The notes under the pieces: model-generated
The model's input: only the letters and a program-made list of their open reading frames with translations
Database searches by the model: none
Told to the model about the DNA's origin: nothing
Shown: positions 46,389 through 56,254 of the stretch, in pieces
How positions within the stretch are numbered: the first letter of the stretch is position 1
Layout of the letters: every line of letters begins with the position of its first letter
Program-made: the position numbers and the translations under genes
Assembly: GCA_037042185.1 (NCBI GenBank)
Contig: JAXQJY010000030.1
Location: 558,001 to 622,000, forward strand
Length of the DNA stretch: 64,000 bases
Reading direction: 5' to 3'
Origin: Sordariomycetes sp. S80-01Y
Lineage: Eukaryota; Ascomycota; Sordariomycetes

Positions 46389-47783
46389 CTAGTCACCCAG
46401 CGTGAGCTTGCCTATTTCGAAGCCAAACTTGAATCCGCTCAACGTGCCACTTCCAAAGATGTGCATCTGCTCGGGGGAGGACTCCGGATTCTCGTAGGCG
46501 TGGTTGAAGGAGAAGATGCTCTGGTCGGCGCTCAAAGAGAGCTTCCGTCTCGTCTTGCGCATAGTCGCAGGGTCCGCGTCTGCTTCTCGCTTCTTCATCC
46601 GAATGCGTTTCGCTGTCATTTCAGCTGTCGTACGTGTCGTCTGATCGTGTCGGCAACCCAGGATGCCGAACTTGACCTTCTCCGGGCTCTTGTGGCAGGC
46701 GTACATGCTGTGTCTGGAGTAGCGCAGATAGGCATCCTGCAGCCAATCTCGAAGCGATGTGACGCGCTCTTTGACGAACCAGGACCGATCTGTTGCTTCA
46801 CAGAACGTTCGATCGATCGCTCGAAAGTACTGCGGGTGTTTTGTCATCGCGGATGTTGACAATGCACCTGAGCCGATCTTCGTTTCGACAGTGAGGTGTT
46901 GTCTGGCATGACAAGACTTCCCGCGCCAGTAGCTACGGTCGTAGGTGTGGTCAGCTTTTGGGCCTATTTGCTTTTCCACCATCATGTAGTCAACGAGCCA
47001 TACAGTCTCGAGGTTCGGAAAAGTCCTCGCGAGGAAGTGGTAGAGGTGCCGTGGAGTGACAGCGCGAGTTGATCCGTGAAAGCGCCCGCACTGGGAGCAA
47101 ACTGCCGCGGGATCGAGGTTGACCTGCCAATCCACGTGGTACCGCACAGCCACATTCCGGAACTTGGCGAGGCATTCGGTGTCAAATAGAACGTTGAGAC
47201 TGCAGTCGGAGGCATATAGATGGGCCGGTAGGTATTCGATGAAGGCGAGATCCCGAGAACCGTCGAGCATGACAAAATGACGCGAACCGTGATGTTGTCT
47301 CCAGCTGAAAGCTTCAATGTCGGCCTTTCTAATCATCCTGACGGCATGATTCTGGGAACGCTGCGTTGTAGCCATCAATGTAGCCATTTGCTTTTCGACG
47401 TAGACGTGCCATGATTTGTCGGCAAGGGGGTTTTCCGGGTGCGAGATGTGTGCTCTGGTGCTGAGAGGGGTGCTCTCAAACCGGCACTCGAGCTTGATGG
47501 GATCCTCTTCTGTCTCTTGGAGGGACTTCACACTGTCGTTGTGCGTTAGTGGTGGAGCGGACAGGCCATGAACGCCCCAGATGTTCCGCCCGGATGGATG
47601 GTCTAGCCTTAGCCATTGAACTCCTGGATCGTCGACCGTAGCCTCCCATATTTGGTCTTGTAGCTCTAGAGGGAGACGAGAAAAGTAGGTGAATTGTCTC
47701 AATGCGGGGGGTATTTCGAACTTGATGCCAGCACCTGGGTCAGGCTCAGGCGGGCCGCGGGAAGGTGATGATGATGCTGCCAT
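46389..47783 (-). CDS. 2EXR-domain protein
   Basis: A single exon encodes 464 residues from the ATG at 47783. The frame stays open for another 98 codons upstream, but that extension looks non-conserved and I left it out. The N-terminus carries the 2EXR signature FTYFSRLPLELQDQIWEATVDDPGVQWL (residues about 30-57), followed by a mixed alpha/beta body and a basic C-terminal segment (AKRIRMKKREADAD...KTRRKL). 2EXR proteins form large expanded families in Pezizomycotina; their function is not established, although the domain start resembles an F-box-like helix pair. There are no obvious membrane segments or signal peptide. Confidence 0.83.
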   Translation of the reverse strand: MAASSSPSRGPPEPDPGAGIKFEIPPALRQFTYFSRLPLELQDQIWEATVDDPGVQWLRLDHPSGRNIWGVHGLSAPPLTHNDSVKSLQETEEDPIKLECRFESTPLSTRAHISHPENPLADKSWHVYVEKQMATLMATTQRSQNHAVRMIRKADIEAFSWRQHHGSRHFVMLDGSRDLAFIEYLPAHLYASDCSLNVLFDTECLAKFRNVAVRYHVDWQVNLDPAAVCSQCGRFHGSTRAVTPRHLYHFLARTFPNLETVWLVDYMMVEKQIGPKADHTYDRSYWRGKSCHARQHLTVETKIGSGALSTSAMTKHPQYFRAIDRTFCEATDRSWFVKERVTSLRDWLQDAYLRYSRHSMYACHKSPEKVKFGILGCRHDQTTRTTAEMTAKRIRMKKREADADPATMRKTRRKLSLSADQSIFSFNHAYENPESSPEQMHIFGSGTLSGFKFGFEIGKLTLGD

Positions 47784-49048
47784 CGTTATATTTGCACCAG
47801 AGCTTGAGGCGTAGGAGGATACTGCTATACGGACAGGAGAGGAAGCTGAAGAGATTGTGGAATGGTGCGCAGTAACCAATAGATAGATACTGGTACAGGA
47901 CGTGAAAGTCGAAAGGCAAAGAGCCACAATGGTGGGAGTCAATCTCGAAACGAATGTGACACGGTCGCCGTGGTCAGCGCTGGCTAGAGCGCCGCAATGC
48001 TTGGTTAGGCGTAGAGAGAACAAATTCCAATGAGCATGCAGAGAGGTGGTTGAGATTGGCAGATGTGTAGCGGTCAAGAAGGGGTCTTTGTTTACTTCTC
48101 CGAGAAGGTTGCTGGCAGCTGCTCCTTACCCTCGCCGGCTCATTGCCCAGCGTGGAAGGCGCGCAGCCTGGATTCACACGCTCTCCGCAAGCCAGTTGTT
48201 CGCGTAGCTTCCCTGATGCTCTGACTATGAAAGCTCTAGAAAGATCATTAAGTAGGAAGACTGAACATGCGAAATGGCGACTTGAGCAGTTTCATTGCCA
48301 CATACAGGTTGTCACTCAGCTCCCAACACCACATCAACGGGCGGCAAGGTTCTAATTTGCTTCCACAGATATAATTGTAGATACATCTAATTCAGGGGAG
48401 CTCTTTTGCTTCTTGAAGGTCGTAGGTGACTGGTACTGGATGTGGAAGCCCACGACATCGTCCAGGCTTTATAAACGACCGCCAACGACAGTCAGAACCC
48501 AGCGGAAAGGAACCCTCTACGTTCTTTGCTTTTCGCTTTTTAAAGATTTCCGTAACCTAGTTGAATGTTATTATCTTTGTACAGGCTTGATGTAGATCAC
48601 CGTGTGTCTGGTACCCGTCGTAGAGGAGCAAGACTCCCGTTTCCCGCTGTAAACCCATGGCATTTCCGATCTCCACGATGCTGAGACAATCAAACTCACG
48701 AAACACACGCTTCATGATCTTAGGTTCATGTAAATCCTGGCAAAATCTTATGTATAGCCGTGGCTTGGTCCAGCCAGAAACCGGAGCCTGTTCGACGCGC
48801 GTTCAAGCAGGCGTTAAAGAGACACTAGGCGAACAGATACAGACACGTCCCATCAGTGCGGATCACCCAGGCTCGCTCAGCATTTGTGACTGTTTGCCCA
48901 AGTGAATAGGGGCTGGACATTTTACCCCTGAACAACAACGCTGCCTGTCCAAGCAAGACCTGCCATCCTTTTTTCTTCCATCCAATTCTCAGACGTCTCC
49001 TCACCCCCTGATTCTCTACGAAACAACATTCAGCCTGCCATCATCAAC
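47784..49048. other. Intergenic, no gene seen
   Basis: Promoters of the divergent 2EXR gene and small membrane-protein gene. A pyrimidine-rich leader (about 48960-49015) directly precedes the latter. Confidence 0.6.
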
Positions 49049-49480
49049 ATGCTTGCCGCAATGAGCACCTTCGATGCCCGCGACTCCGAGTCCGACGACA
49101 TCTACAACCCCGATAAACCCTTCGGAATCGGCCTGATCGTCATCTTCGTTGTTCTCTGCATAGTCCCCTCCGTCATGATCCTCGGCGCAGTTGCCAAGCG
49201 CATCCTCCTCCACCTCGAGCGCGGCTATCCTCAGCTTCAGGAGCCACTCCACCGCTACACGATCCACGCGCTTCTCCTCATGCATATGGAAACGGAGTGT
49301 CCTCGCTGCACCATCTGGCGTCTTCGCAACGCTAAGGGCGAGCACGAAGAACCCGACAGCGGCTCCGAACCCAGCATCGACCACGGCCCCGTCCAGGAGC
49401 CAGCCTACGAGGGGCAGAATGACATCGAGATGCCACGTCTCCCGCCCCGTGAGCCCGACCAGGCGCATGTTCGCAACTGA
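49049..49480 (+). CDS. Small single-pass membrane protein, unknown function
   Basis: An intronless frame of 143 residues. An acidic N-terminus (about 27 residues) is followed by one strongly hydrophobic span (GIGLIVIFVVLCIVPSVMILGAV) and a cytosolic-type tail with ECPRC near residue 84 and a proline/acid-rich end. A nearby in-frame Met at codon 5 is an alternative start. The CxxC in the tail could bind metal but stands alone. I do not recognise the family. Support comes from the clean frame, the membrane span and the pyrimidine-rich leader typical of fungal transcripts. Confidence 0.6.
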   Translation: MLAAMSTFDARDSESDDIYNPDKPFGIGLIVIFVVLCIVPSVMILGAVAKRILLHLERGYPQLQEPLHRYTIHALLLMHMETECPRCTIWRLRNAKGEHEEPDSGSEPSIDHGPVQEPAYEGQNDIEMPRLPPREPDQAHVRN

Positions 49481-49886
49481 ACTTGATACCACGCAAGTAT
49501 TGGTCGGTCAATCTGCTTGAGACGCGAGCACGACCGATGCTTGTAGGCCCGACAAACCCAGGGCGCTCTTCTAGCTATGGGGCTTTTGTACGACACCGGA
49601 TTTGGATACGGAAGAGCAAGCATGGCGTTCTCTGATCTTCAGGACCGATTTTGTGAGATTGGGTTAGTTTGTACTGGCGCGTGTCGAGTGAGATGAATGT
49701 TAGAAGGTAGTCGCCTTGGCAAGATGACAGAGGCTGTGATGGGAATGCGCGAGCAGAGATGGGTTTCCTCAATATATTGCCTCAATCAGTGTGTTCCCAT
49801 AGCCTATGTCCAACTGATTTTCACTTCCTTGCTTACTGCTGACAGTTTGCGACAAGCTCAATAAGGCTTTTGACCGCTTGCAAACC
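49481..49886. other. Intergenic between convergent genes
   Basis: 3' flanks only; nothing else seen. Confidence 0.65.
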
Positions 49887-51800
49887 TTAAGCCAGCCCCA
49901 GCTCCCTTATAAAGATGTCCGCTGCCTTCTCGCCCACAGCCAGAGCCGCGTTGTTCGTATTCGCACCAATGTTCCCAGGCGTGATGCTCAAATCAGCCAC
50001 TTTGAGGCCCTCCACACCGTACACGCCCAAACTGGCATCGACGACGCCCCCCTTCTCACGCGCCATCATCTTGCAGGTCCCCTGCGAGTGCCAACAGGTA
50101 TCGGCCTTGTTCCTGGCGTGCTCTTCGATGACAGCATCATCTTCCGCCGTGTACTGGATGTCTTGCACATCATCGGGCAGCGGTTTATCGAGTGTCGTAG
50201 CGGCCGCCGCAGAATTGGCGGGAAACGGCGGGTGCCAGTTCGGTACCTCGCCGCGGTAGCAAGGCATCCGCCTCATGAGCTCGCGCTGCTTCTTGTACGC
50301 CCAGAGATGCTTCTTCACATCGAGTCCACTGGGATCAGCCAGGAATCCCGTTTCGAAGTCGACCGGGTCGTCCACGCTGGGACCCGTGATGTTAACGTGG
50401 CCGCGCGAGTAAGGGTAGAGGGTAAATGCCGTGATGCCGAGGTAGCCTGCGGGGGGATTGCCTTCTCCAGGTATACCGGGGATGCTAGTAGAGTCAGCCA
50501 GTGTTCCTTGTGGGCTCATATCCGATGTGCTCCTACCCCGAGAGTAAAGACATCTGTAACAGAGCTTTGTTTGGCTCGTTCTTGTAGTGCTTGTCCCATG
50601 ACGCCTTAAACTCAGGTCCCAGCGCTTCAGCCTCCTCGTCCGTAGGTCTCACTTTCGCCGAAGCATCCTGCGCATTGTAACCCAATTTGGGATCTTTGTT
50701 AGCTAACATCTCCTCTGGGGTTTCCGGAGACTGCTGGAAGATGTGACGGTTGAATGTGTCCTCAATATTGAGGTTGGTCTTGTACGCATAGCTGAGCAGG
50801 CCGTGGTCCTCGTAGCCCAGCCCGACGCCCTTGTTCTCTACCAGAACCGGGACGTTCGCGGCAGTCAAAACGCTCTGGGGACCAACGCCCGATCGCTGGA
50901 GTACAGGGGGCGTACCCAAAGCACCACAAGAAACAACAACCATCTTCTTGGCGCGCACGGTTCGCTCGGTCGTGTCGCCATCCTTGAACTTCGGGTTCGC
51001 CCTGAAAGTTACACCTGTTGCTCTCCCGTCTTCAATGATGACCTTGACGACTTGTGACTCGCAGACGACATGAAGCTCCGGGTGCTTGCCATCCGCAAGG
51101 CGTGGGTGCAGATACATGTGAGCGGTGTCCTGCCGCTGTCCATCTGGTGAGACATAGCGATTGGATCTAGACACCACATTGACACTGTCAAAGTTCTGGA
51201 GATCGTCGACTTCCCCCAGGCCAATTCTTTTGGCCCCAGCGATGAAGTTGTCCTGAGCGGGCTCGCTCTTCCAGGTGCCCTCGGACACATGAATGGGGCC
51301 ATCGTATCCATGCACGCTCTTGTCGCCCTTGCCGTGATACGTCTCGAACTTCTTCATGTAGGGGATCATGTCCTCCGTAGACCATCCCTTCACGCCCCAA
51401 GCATCAAAGTCGCATCTCTGGGCTCGACTGTACATACCCATGTTGATAGACGAGCCGCCGCCGAGCGTGCCACCGGAGGGCACGGCCGGAGCACGGCCGT
51501 TGATGTGCTTTGATGCATTGGCCTGGTAGAAGAGGGTGTGCCGACTTGTTGGGAAGATGAAGCCGAAAAAGAGTCCGGGATGAAGGACTAAAGGATCGTT
51601 GTAGTTGTTGGGACCGCCCTCAATGACGAGGACGCTGAGGGAGGGGTCAGCCGAAGAGAGGCGCGAGGCGACAATGCAGCCAGCGGTGCCACCTGGGGTG
51701 GTTAGTGAGCGCGATTTGGCTGGAGTTTGTTGAGCTTACCACCGGCAATTATAACGTCGAACTCATCAAGGTCGTCTGGCAGCTTCTCGTGTAATGGCAT
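49887..51800 (-). CDS. GMC oxidoreductase, alcohol oxidase-like
   Basis: Three exons on the minus strand, 51800..51740, 51692..50537 and 50484..49887, give 604 residues. The short first exon supplies MPLHEKLPDDLDEFDVIIAG and joins to GGTAGCIVASRL, the ADP-binding motif for FAD. The GMC signature GGTLGGGSSINMGMYSR follows, and the C-terminal part has CWHSQGTCKM with the catalytic His and GNIGANTNNAALAVGEKAAD with the catalytic Asn. Overall it resembles fungal alcohol (methanol-type) oxidases more than glucose oxidases, including VYGVEGLKVADLS. No signal peptide is present. The C-terminus (ELGLA) is not a canonical PTS1, so peroxisomal location is not shown. It would oxidise a primary alcohol to the aldehyde, releasing hydrogen peroxide. 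Confidence 0.92.
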
Positions 51801-53120
51801 GGCGGGCAAATGATGATGAAATGGACTTAGATAGTTAAACAGGAGAGAGGCGTAAGCACATCGCGCTCACAGGGTGAGAAAGTGGTGTATATACGTTGCC
51901 AGACATTGCGGGGCTTGTGCGCGCGCTTGAGATGCTATCAGTGAGCGAAGACGCAGTACGAACGGTCCAATCGAGTCGTCCCAAGCAAAGGTGATTTTTG
52001 GGGGCTACCTCCCCAGTGAGGCACAGCTCGAGGCTCGCAGCTCATAAGCACTGAGTGGGCTACAACTTCACGGCGCCAAATATGAGCCGCCTGTGTCTTG
52101 GCACCACCTAGAAGTTGTGCGTCGTAAAGTTGATATCCAGACTCTGATCAGTGGGAACACTCAAATGTCGTCTTAAGAGGCGCCATTTGATTCCCAGCTA
52201 CATTCCTCTGGACATTTCCTGGAACTAATCCCTGACAACGGCATTCAGCATCAACCCCGTTGCTCCAGAGCGAGCTTCAGGATGCTCAACCCCAGCCCAA
52301 TGAAAAGACTCCCCCGCGACTCACATCTAGTGGCCTCGAGGTACGATGTGCGTCAAGTTGACTCGCTTGCTAGCGAGTCGGCCCCACGCCTTTGACGTAT
52401 GCACCTCCCCGTAAGCGAGGTGTGAGGAGCTTAGCGAGGGGGATAAAATCATAGCATCACATTCTTGGCCAAGCTAATCGCAGCAGAACACCAATCAAGC
52501 GTCACTCCATTCGCTTGTATAAGCTGTGCTGTTGTCGTTGTGCGCAGGCGTCTGCCACAGTGAGGCAGCCCACCCCTACCTTACTTCCCACGCGGTCAAA
52601 CAAAATGGCCACCTAGACGTCTGCTTTGATTGTCTTACGGCTGAAGCCTCGCGCGTGAATTACACACTCGGGTGAAAAGATCCCTGTCGCTTTCCGAGGC
52701 ACGATATTCAAGAACCTAGTAAAGGCGCATCGTCCGGCAAGGGCCCGAGTTCTCAAACCCGCGGACCATGGCTGACGCCAGCCAACACCACCAATAGAAG
52801 CACACGGTTCGACGTCGAGGTCCACTGTACACTGCCAGGCTGACGTTTCGGTTGCTTTATGTCTTCAAAATGTTGACTTCAAAGTTCCTCCGGCTTAAAG
52901 ATGCTCGAAGGCGGTGGATATCGACACTGGACTCCTACCGGACTTCAAGAAGGCTAGAATCCGGCGGAGGATCTTCGACGATGTATAAAGAGAGCAGTGT
53001 GACGGACGGTAAAGAGCGCCATTCAGAAGGACATCATCCCCAGTCTACCAAGAATACCACAATCACGAATTGATTCTACAACTTCCGCGAGATTTCGCAA
53101 GAACTCACCGTCCCGACACC
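51801..53120. promoter_or_regulatory. Divergent promoter region, alcohol oxidase / SDR
   Basis: TATA-like elements lie at 51887-51894 (GTATATAC, about 87 bp before the alcohol oxidase start) and 52984-52989 (TATAAA, about 130 bp before the SDR start). A small ACCTC...GAGGT hairpin lies near 52408-52426. No gene seen. Confidence 0.45.
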
Positions 53121-54239
53121 ATGCTCACCTTCGCCCCAGAGACGGATGCCTCAGAGGTCATCTCCCACTACACATCCAGTGTCGTCGGCAAGACCATCCT
53201 CGCTACGGGCGTCACTTCTGGGTCCATCGGCGCAGGCTACGTTGAGGCCGTGGCCAGAGGCTCGCCCGCCTGCCTGATTCTCGCCGGACGGAGCGTAGAC
53301 AAGCTTGCGGCCGAAGCTAAGACACTGACAGAGATCGATGCCAGCATCAACATCAAGCATCTCTTGGTGGACTTGAGCGACCTCGCCAGTGTTCGGAAGG
53401 CCGCTGAGCAGGTCATTTCCTGGGAGGACGTCCCCAACGTGGATGTCGTGATGAACTGTGCTGGCATCATGGCCTGGCCCTTTGAACTGACCAAGGACGG
53501 CCATGAGATGCACTTTGCCGCGAACCATCTTGGTCACTTCCTTCTGACCAACCTGATCATGGACAAGATCTTGAAAAGTGCCGATCCGAGGGTTCTCAAT
53601 GTGACGAGCGCCGGTCATCGCCTGGGCTACGTCCGCTGGGGCGATCTCACCTTCGAGGTAAGTTTCCGACTTGCTCCAGCAAGCCCGAACCGTGATTGAC
53701 CGAGAGCAGAGCGGCAAGACTTACAAGAAGTGGGCGGCCTACGGCCAGTCCAAGTCTGCCAACATGCTGATGGCCGTATCTCTGGCTCGGAAGCTCGGGA
53801 AGAAGGGTCTGCATGCCTTCAGCATCCACCCAGGTCTTGTCCTCGGAAGCGGACTGGTCAGCCATCTCGACATGACGGACCCTACCGCCGGAGACTTCTC
53901 CGGTCTGAGTACGTTCATCTCCAAAATCTCACCGCTCTTCAATACGAAAGACTGACCTGTTTAGCCCAGGCTTGGAGGGATGCGGGAGACCCGATTGGCT
54001 TCGCTGATGCCTTCGCGAGCGGCAAGCTCCTGGCCAAAACCCCCAGTCAGGGTGCTGCGACCGCTGTCTGGGCTAGCTTTGCACCCGAGGTCAGGGAGCA
54101 CAATGGAGGCTACCTACAGGACTGCCATGTTACCGACCCGATGGAGGACATTGTTCGTCCTTGGGCTACGGACCCGGTTGAGGCAGAGCGCCTCTGGCAA
54201 TTGTCCCAGGAGTTGGTGGGACAGAAGTTCGAGTACTAA
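53121..54239 (+). CDS. Short-chain dehydrogenase/reductase
   Basis: Three exons, 53121..53657, 53710..53908 and 53965..54239, give 336 residues. The cofactor motif TGVTSGSIGAG lies near residues 29-39, NCAG is near residue 113, the Ser is in NVTSAGHR, and the catalytic pair is Tyr190 and Lys194 in YGQSKSA, just after the first intron. This is the layout of classical SDRs related to retinol dehydrogenase / WW-domain oxidoreductase-type enzymes. The joint at intron 1 restores FESGKTYKKWAAYGQSK. An NAD(P)-dependent carbonyl/alcohol conversion is likely; the substrate is unknown. It is head-to-head with the alcohol oxidase and followed on the same strand by a zinc ADH. Confidence 0.9.
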
Positions 54240-55183
54240 GTATATATTCTGGAAGTAACTCGGTGGAAGATAGGACCTGTAGAATTAAAAGTCTACGTGT
54301 CGCGTCCACTAGACTCAGAATAGTCCTGAATGCGGTTATCACGGCTCGAGGTCTATGTCAGGCGGCGGCGCTGATACGCAAGTGCTAGATAGTCTAGCGC
54401 AGAAATACTACTGCGGAGATAACAGTAAATGCTCACCTATTAGAATACGCCAAATATGCCACGCAGCTTATCTCAAAACTCATGCCTACAGCTTACAGAG
54501 CGAGTGCTGCCACGGAGCGAGGCGCTTGGACCACGCCTCCGAAAGTCCGCCCTTGGACATCGCCACGAATGCCGTTCCACGGCGACGGCAGCTTAATAAC
54601 CTTTGACAGCTCTTCTAAACCCCGAAATCTTCCAAGGCCGAAATCTCATCGGAGTTAGAGAATCTGAAAACGCTCCCAGATTGCCGGAACGGGCAACGAG
54701 CTCCACGGGGATGACGTCTTGCAGACCCTCGAATTGAAACTTGTGGAGCCCTGACATCAACCATTTGAGCTCCCGAGGCTTCAAATTTTCCTCTGAGCTG
54801 CGAGACATTCTGGACGGCCCGGGACTGCTGTCTGCGTCTCCACGAAACCCGTCGGCAGGCCGAATTATTTCGCTCTGTCTGGGCTTTGTCATTCGCCCAC
54901 TGCGCCCGGCTCCAGCGCGACTCCGTGAAACAATGGGCCGCTCCGACACTCCGGAAGGTCTGCCAGGCAGCTAGGGGTTCGATAGCTCGCGGACGGAGAA
55001 GCTTGAGGAATGTGAGCCCAAGAGGCTATGATGCCATCATGAGGTCCCAGGTAGACGAGGTATAAGAAAGGGTTATCCTCGTCTCCATCGGCCTGATATC
55101 CATAGTTCCTCACGATACCCAAATTATCAACCCACTACCACCACACACTTACACCAACCTTACATCCTACAAATCGGTCCATA
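54240..55183. other. Intergenic; promoter of ADH gene
   Basis: No gene seen. A TATA-like TATAAG at 55062-55067 is about 120 bp before the ADH start, with a C-rich leader between. Confidence 0.6.
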
Positions 55184-56254
55184 ATGTCGAACGACTACAA
55201 ATTTGAGGGCTGGGTCGGCGAGGACGCCTCCGCCGCCGATGGCAAGATGCAATGGAAGGAGTACACCCCCAAGCCCTGGGAGGAGACCGACGTCGACATC
55301 AAGATCACCCACTCCGGCATCTGCGGCTCAGACATCCACACCCTGCGCGCCGGCTGGGGCCCTACAAACTACCCTTGCGTCGTCGGCCACGAGATTGTCG
55401 GCACCGCCGTGCGTGTTGGCTCCAAGGCTGAGGGCGGCATCAAGGTCGGCGACGTCGTTGGCGTAGGCGCCCAGGGAGACTCGTGCCAGAGCCGGGACGG
55501 ACCCTGCAGCGCTTGTGAGAACGGCGAGGAGCAGTACTGCGGTCACGTCGTCAACACCTACGCCTCGGTTCACCGCAATGGAGGAAAGGGCTTCGGTGGA
55601 TATGCGCTCTACCATCGCGCGCCGTCTCACTTCGTCATCAAGATCCCCGACGGTCTTGCTCCGGAAGCTGCGGCCCCTATGCTATGTGGCGGTGTCACCA
55701 CCTACTCGCCCTTGAAGCACTTCGGCGCCGGACCTGGCAAGAAGGTTGGCGTTGTCGGCGTCGGCGGTCTAGGACACTTCGCGGTCCTCTTCGCGAAGGC
55801 GCTCGGCGTCGAGGAGGTTGTCGGCATCTCGCGGAAGGCGGACAAGCGCAAGGACGCTTTGGCCATCGGCTGCGATGACTACATCGCTACCGACGACGAC
55901 AAGGACTGGGACAAGAAGAACGCCGGACGCTTCGACATCATCATCTCGACCGTCTCCTCGCAGAAGGCGCCCTTCCAGGGCTACATCGGCATGTTGAACT
56001 TCAACGGCACCATGGTGCAGGTCGGCGCCCCCGAGGAGCCCATTGCCTTGCACTGCTTCGCCCTCATCCCCAAGCGGAAGAGCCTTGCAGGCTCCCTGAT
56101 CGGCAGCCCCTCTGACATCAGGGAAATGTTCAAGCTCGCCGTGGAGAAGAATGTCAAGCCCTGGGTTGAGCAGCGTCCGATGAAGGATGCCAACCAGGCT
56201 ATCATCGACTTCCAGGACGGCAAGCCCAGGTTCCGCTACGTGTTGGTTAACTAG
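55184..56254 (+). CDS. Zinc-dependent NADP alcohol dehydrogenase (ADH6/CAD-like)
   Basis: A single exon encodes 356 residues, the normal size for medium-chain dehydrogenases of the cinnamyl-alcohol/ADH6 group. The catalytic zinc site is visible as Cys47 (GICGSD) and His69-Glu70 (GHE). The structural zinc site has four cysteines at residues 101, 108, 111 and 119. The Rossmann motif GVVGVGGLGHFAV follows near 187-200, with basic residues after the second strand (SRKADKRK) favouring NADP. These enzymes reduce a broad range of aliphatic and aromatic aldehydes to alcohols. The frame shows no break and codon use like its neighbours. Confidence 0.95.
   Translation: MSNDYKFEGWVGEDASAADGKMQWKEYTPKPWEETDVDIKITHSGICGSDIHTLRAGWGPTNYPCVVGHEIVGTAVRVGSKAEGGIKVGDVVGVGAQGDSCQSRDGPCSACENGEEQYCGHVVNTYASVHRNGGKGFGGYALYHRAPSHFVIKIPDGLAPEAAAPMLCGGVTTYSPLKHFGAGPGKKVGVVGVGGLGHFAVLFAKALGVEEVVGISRKADKRKDALAIGCDDYIATDDDKDWDKKNAGRFDIIISTVSSQKAPFQGYIGMLNFNGTMVQVGAPEEPIALHCFALIPKRKSLAGSLIGSPSDIREMFKLAVEKNVKPWVEQRPMKDANQAIIDFQDGKPRFRYVLVN

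Noticed and set aside
52400-52445. Short inverted repeats in the alcohol oxidase/SDR spacer
   Set aside because: Stems are only about 5 bp with no adjacent gene element, so they are not a credible terminator or mobile-element end.
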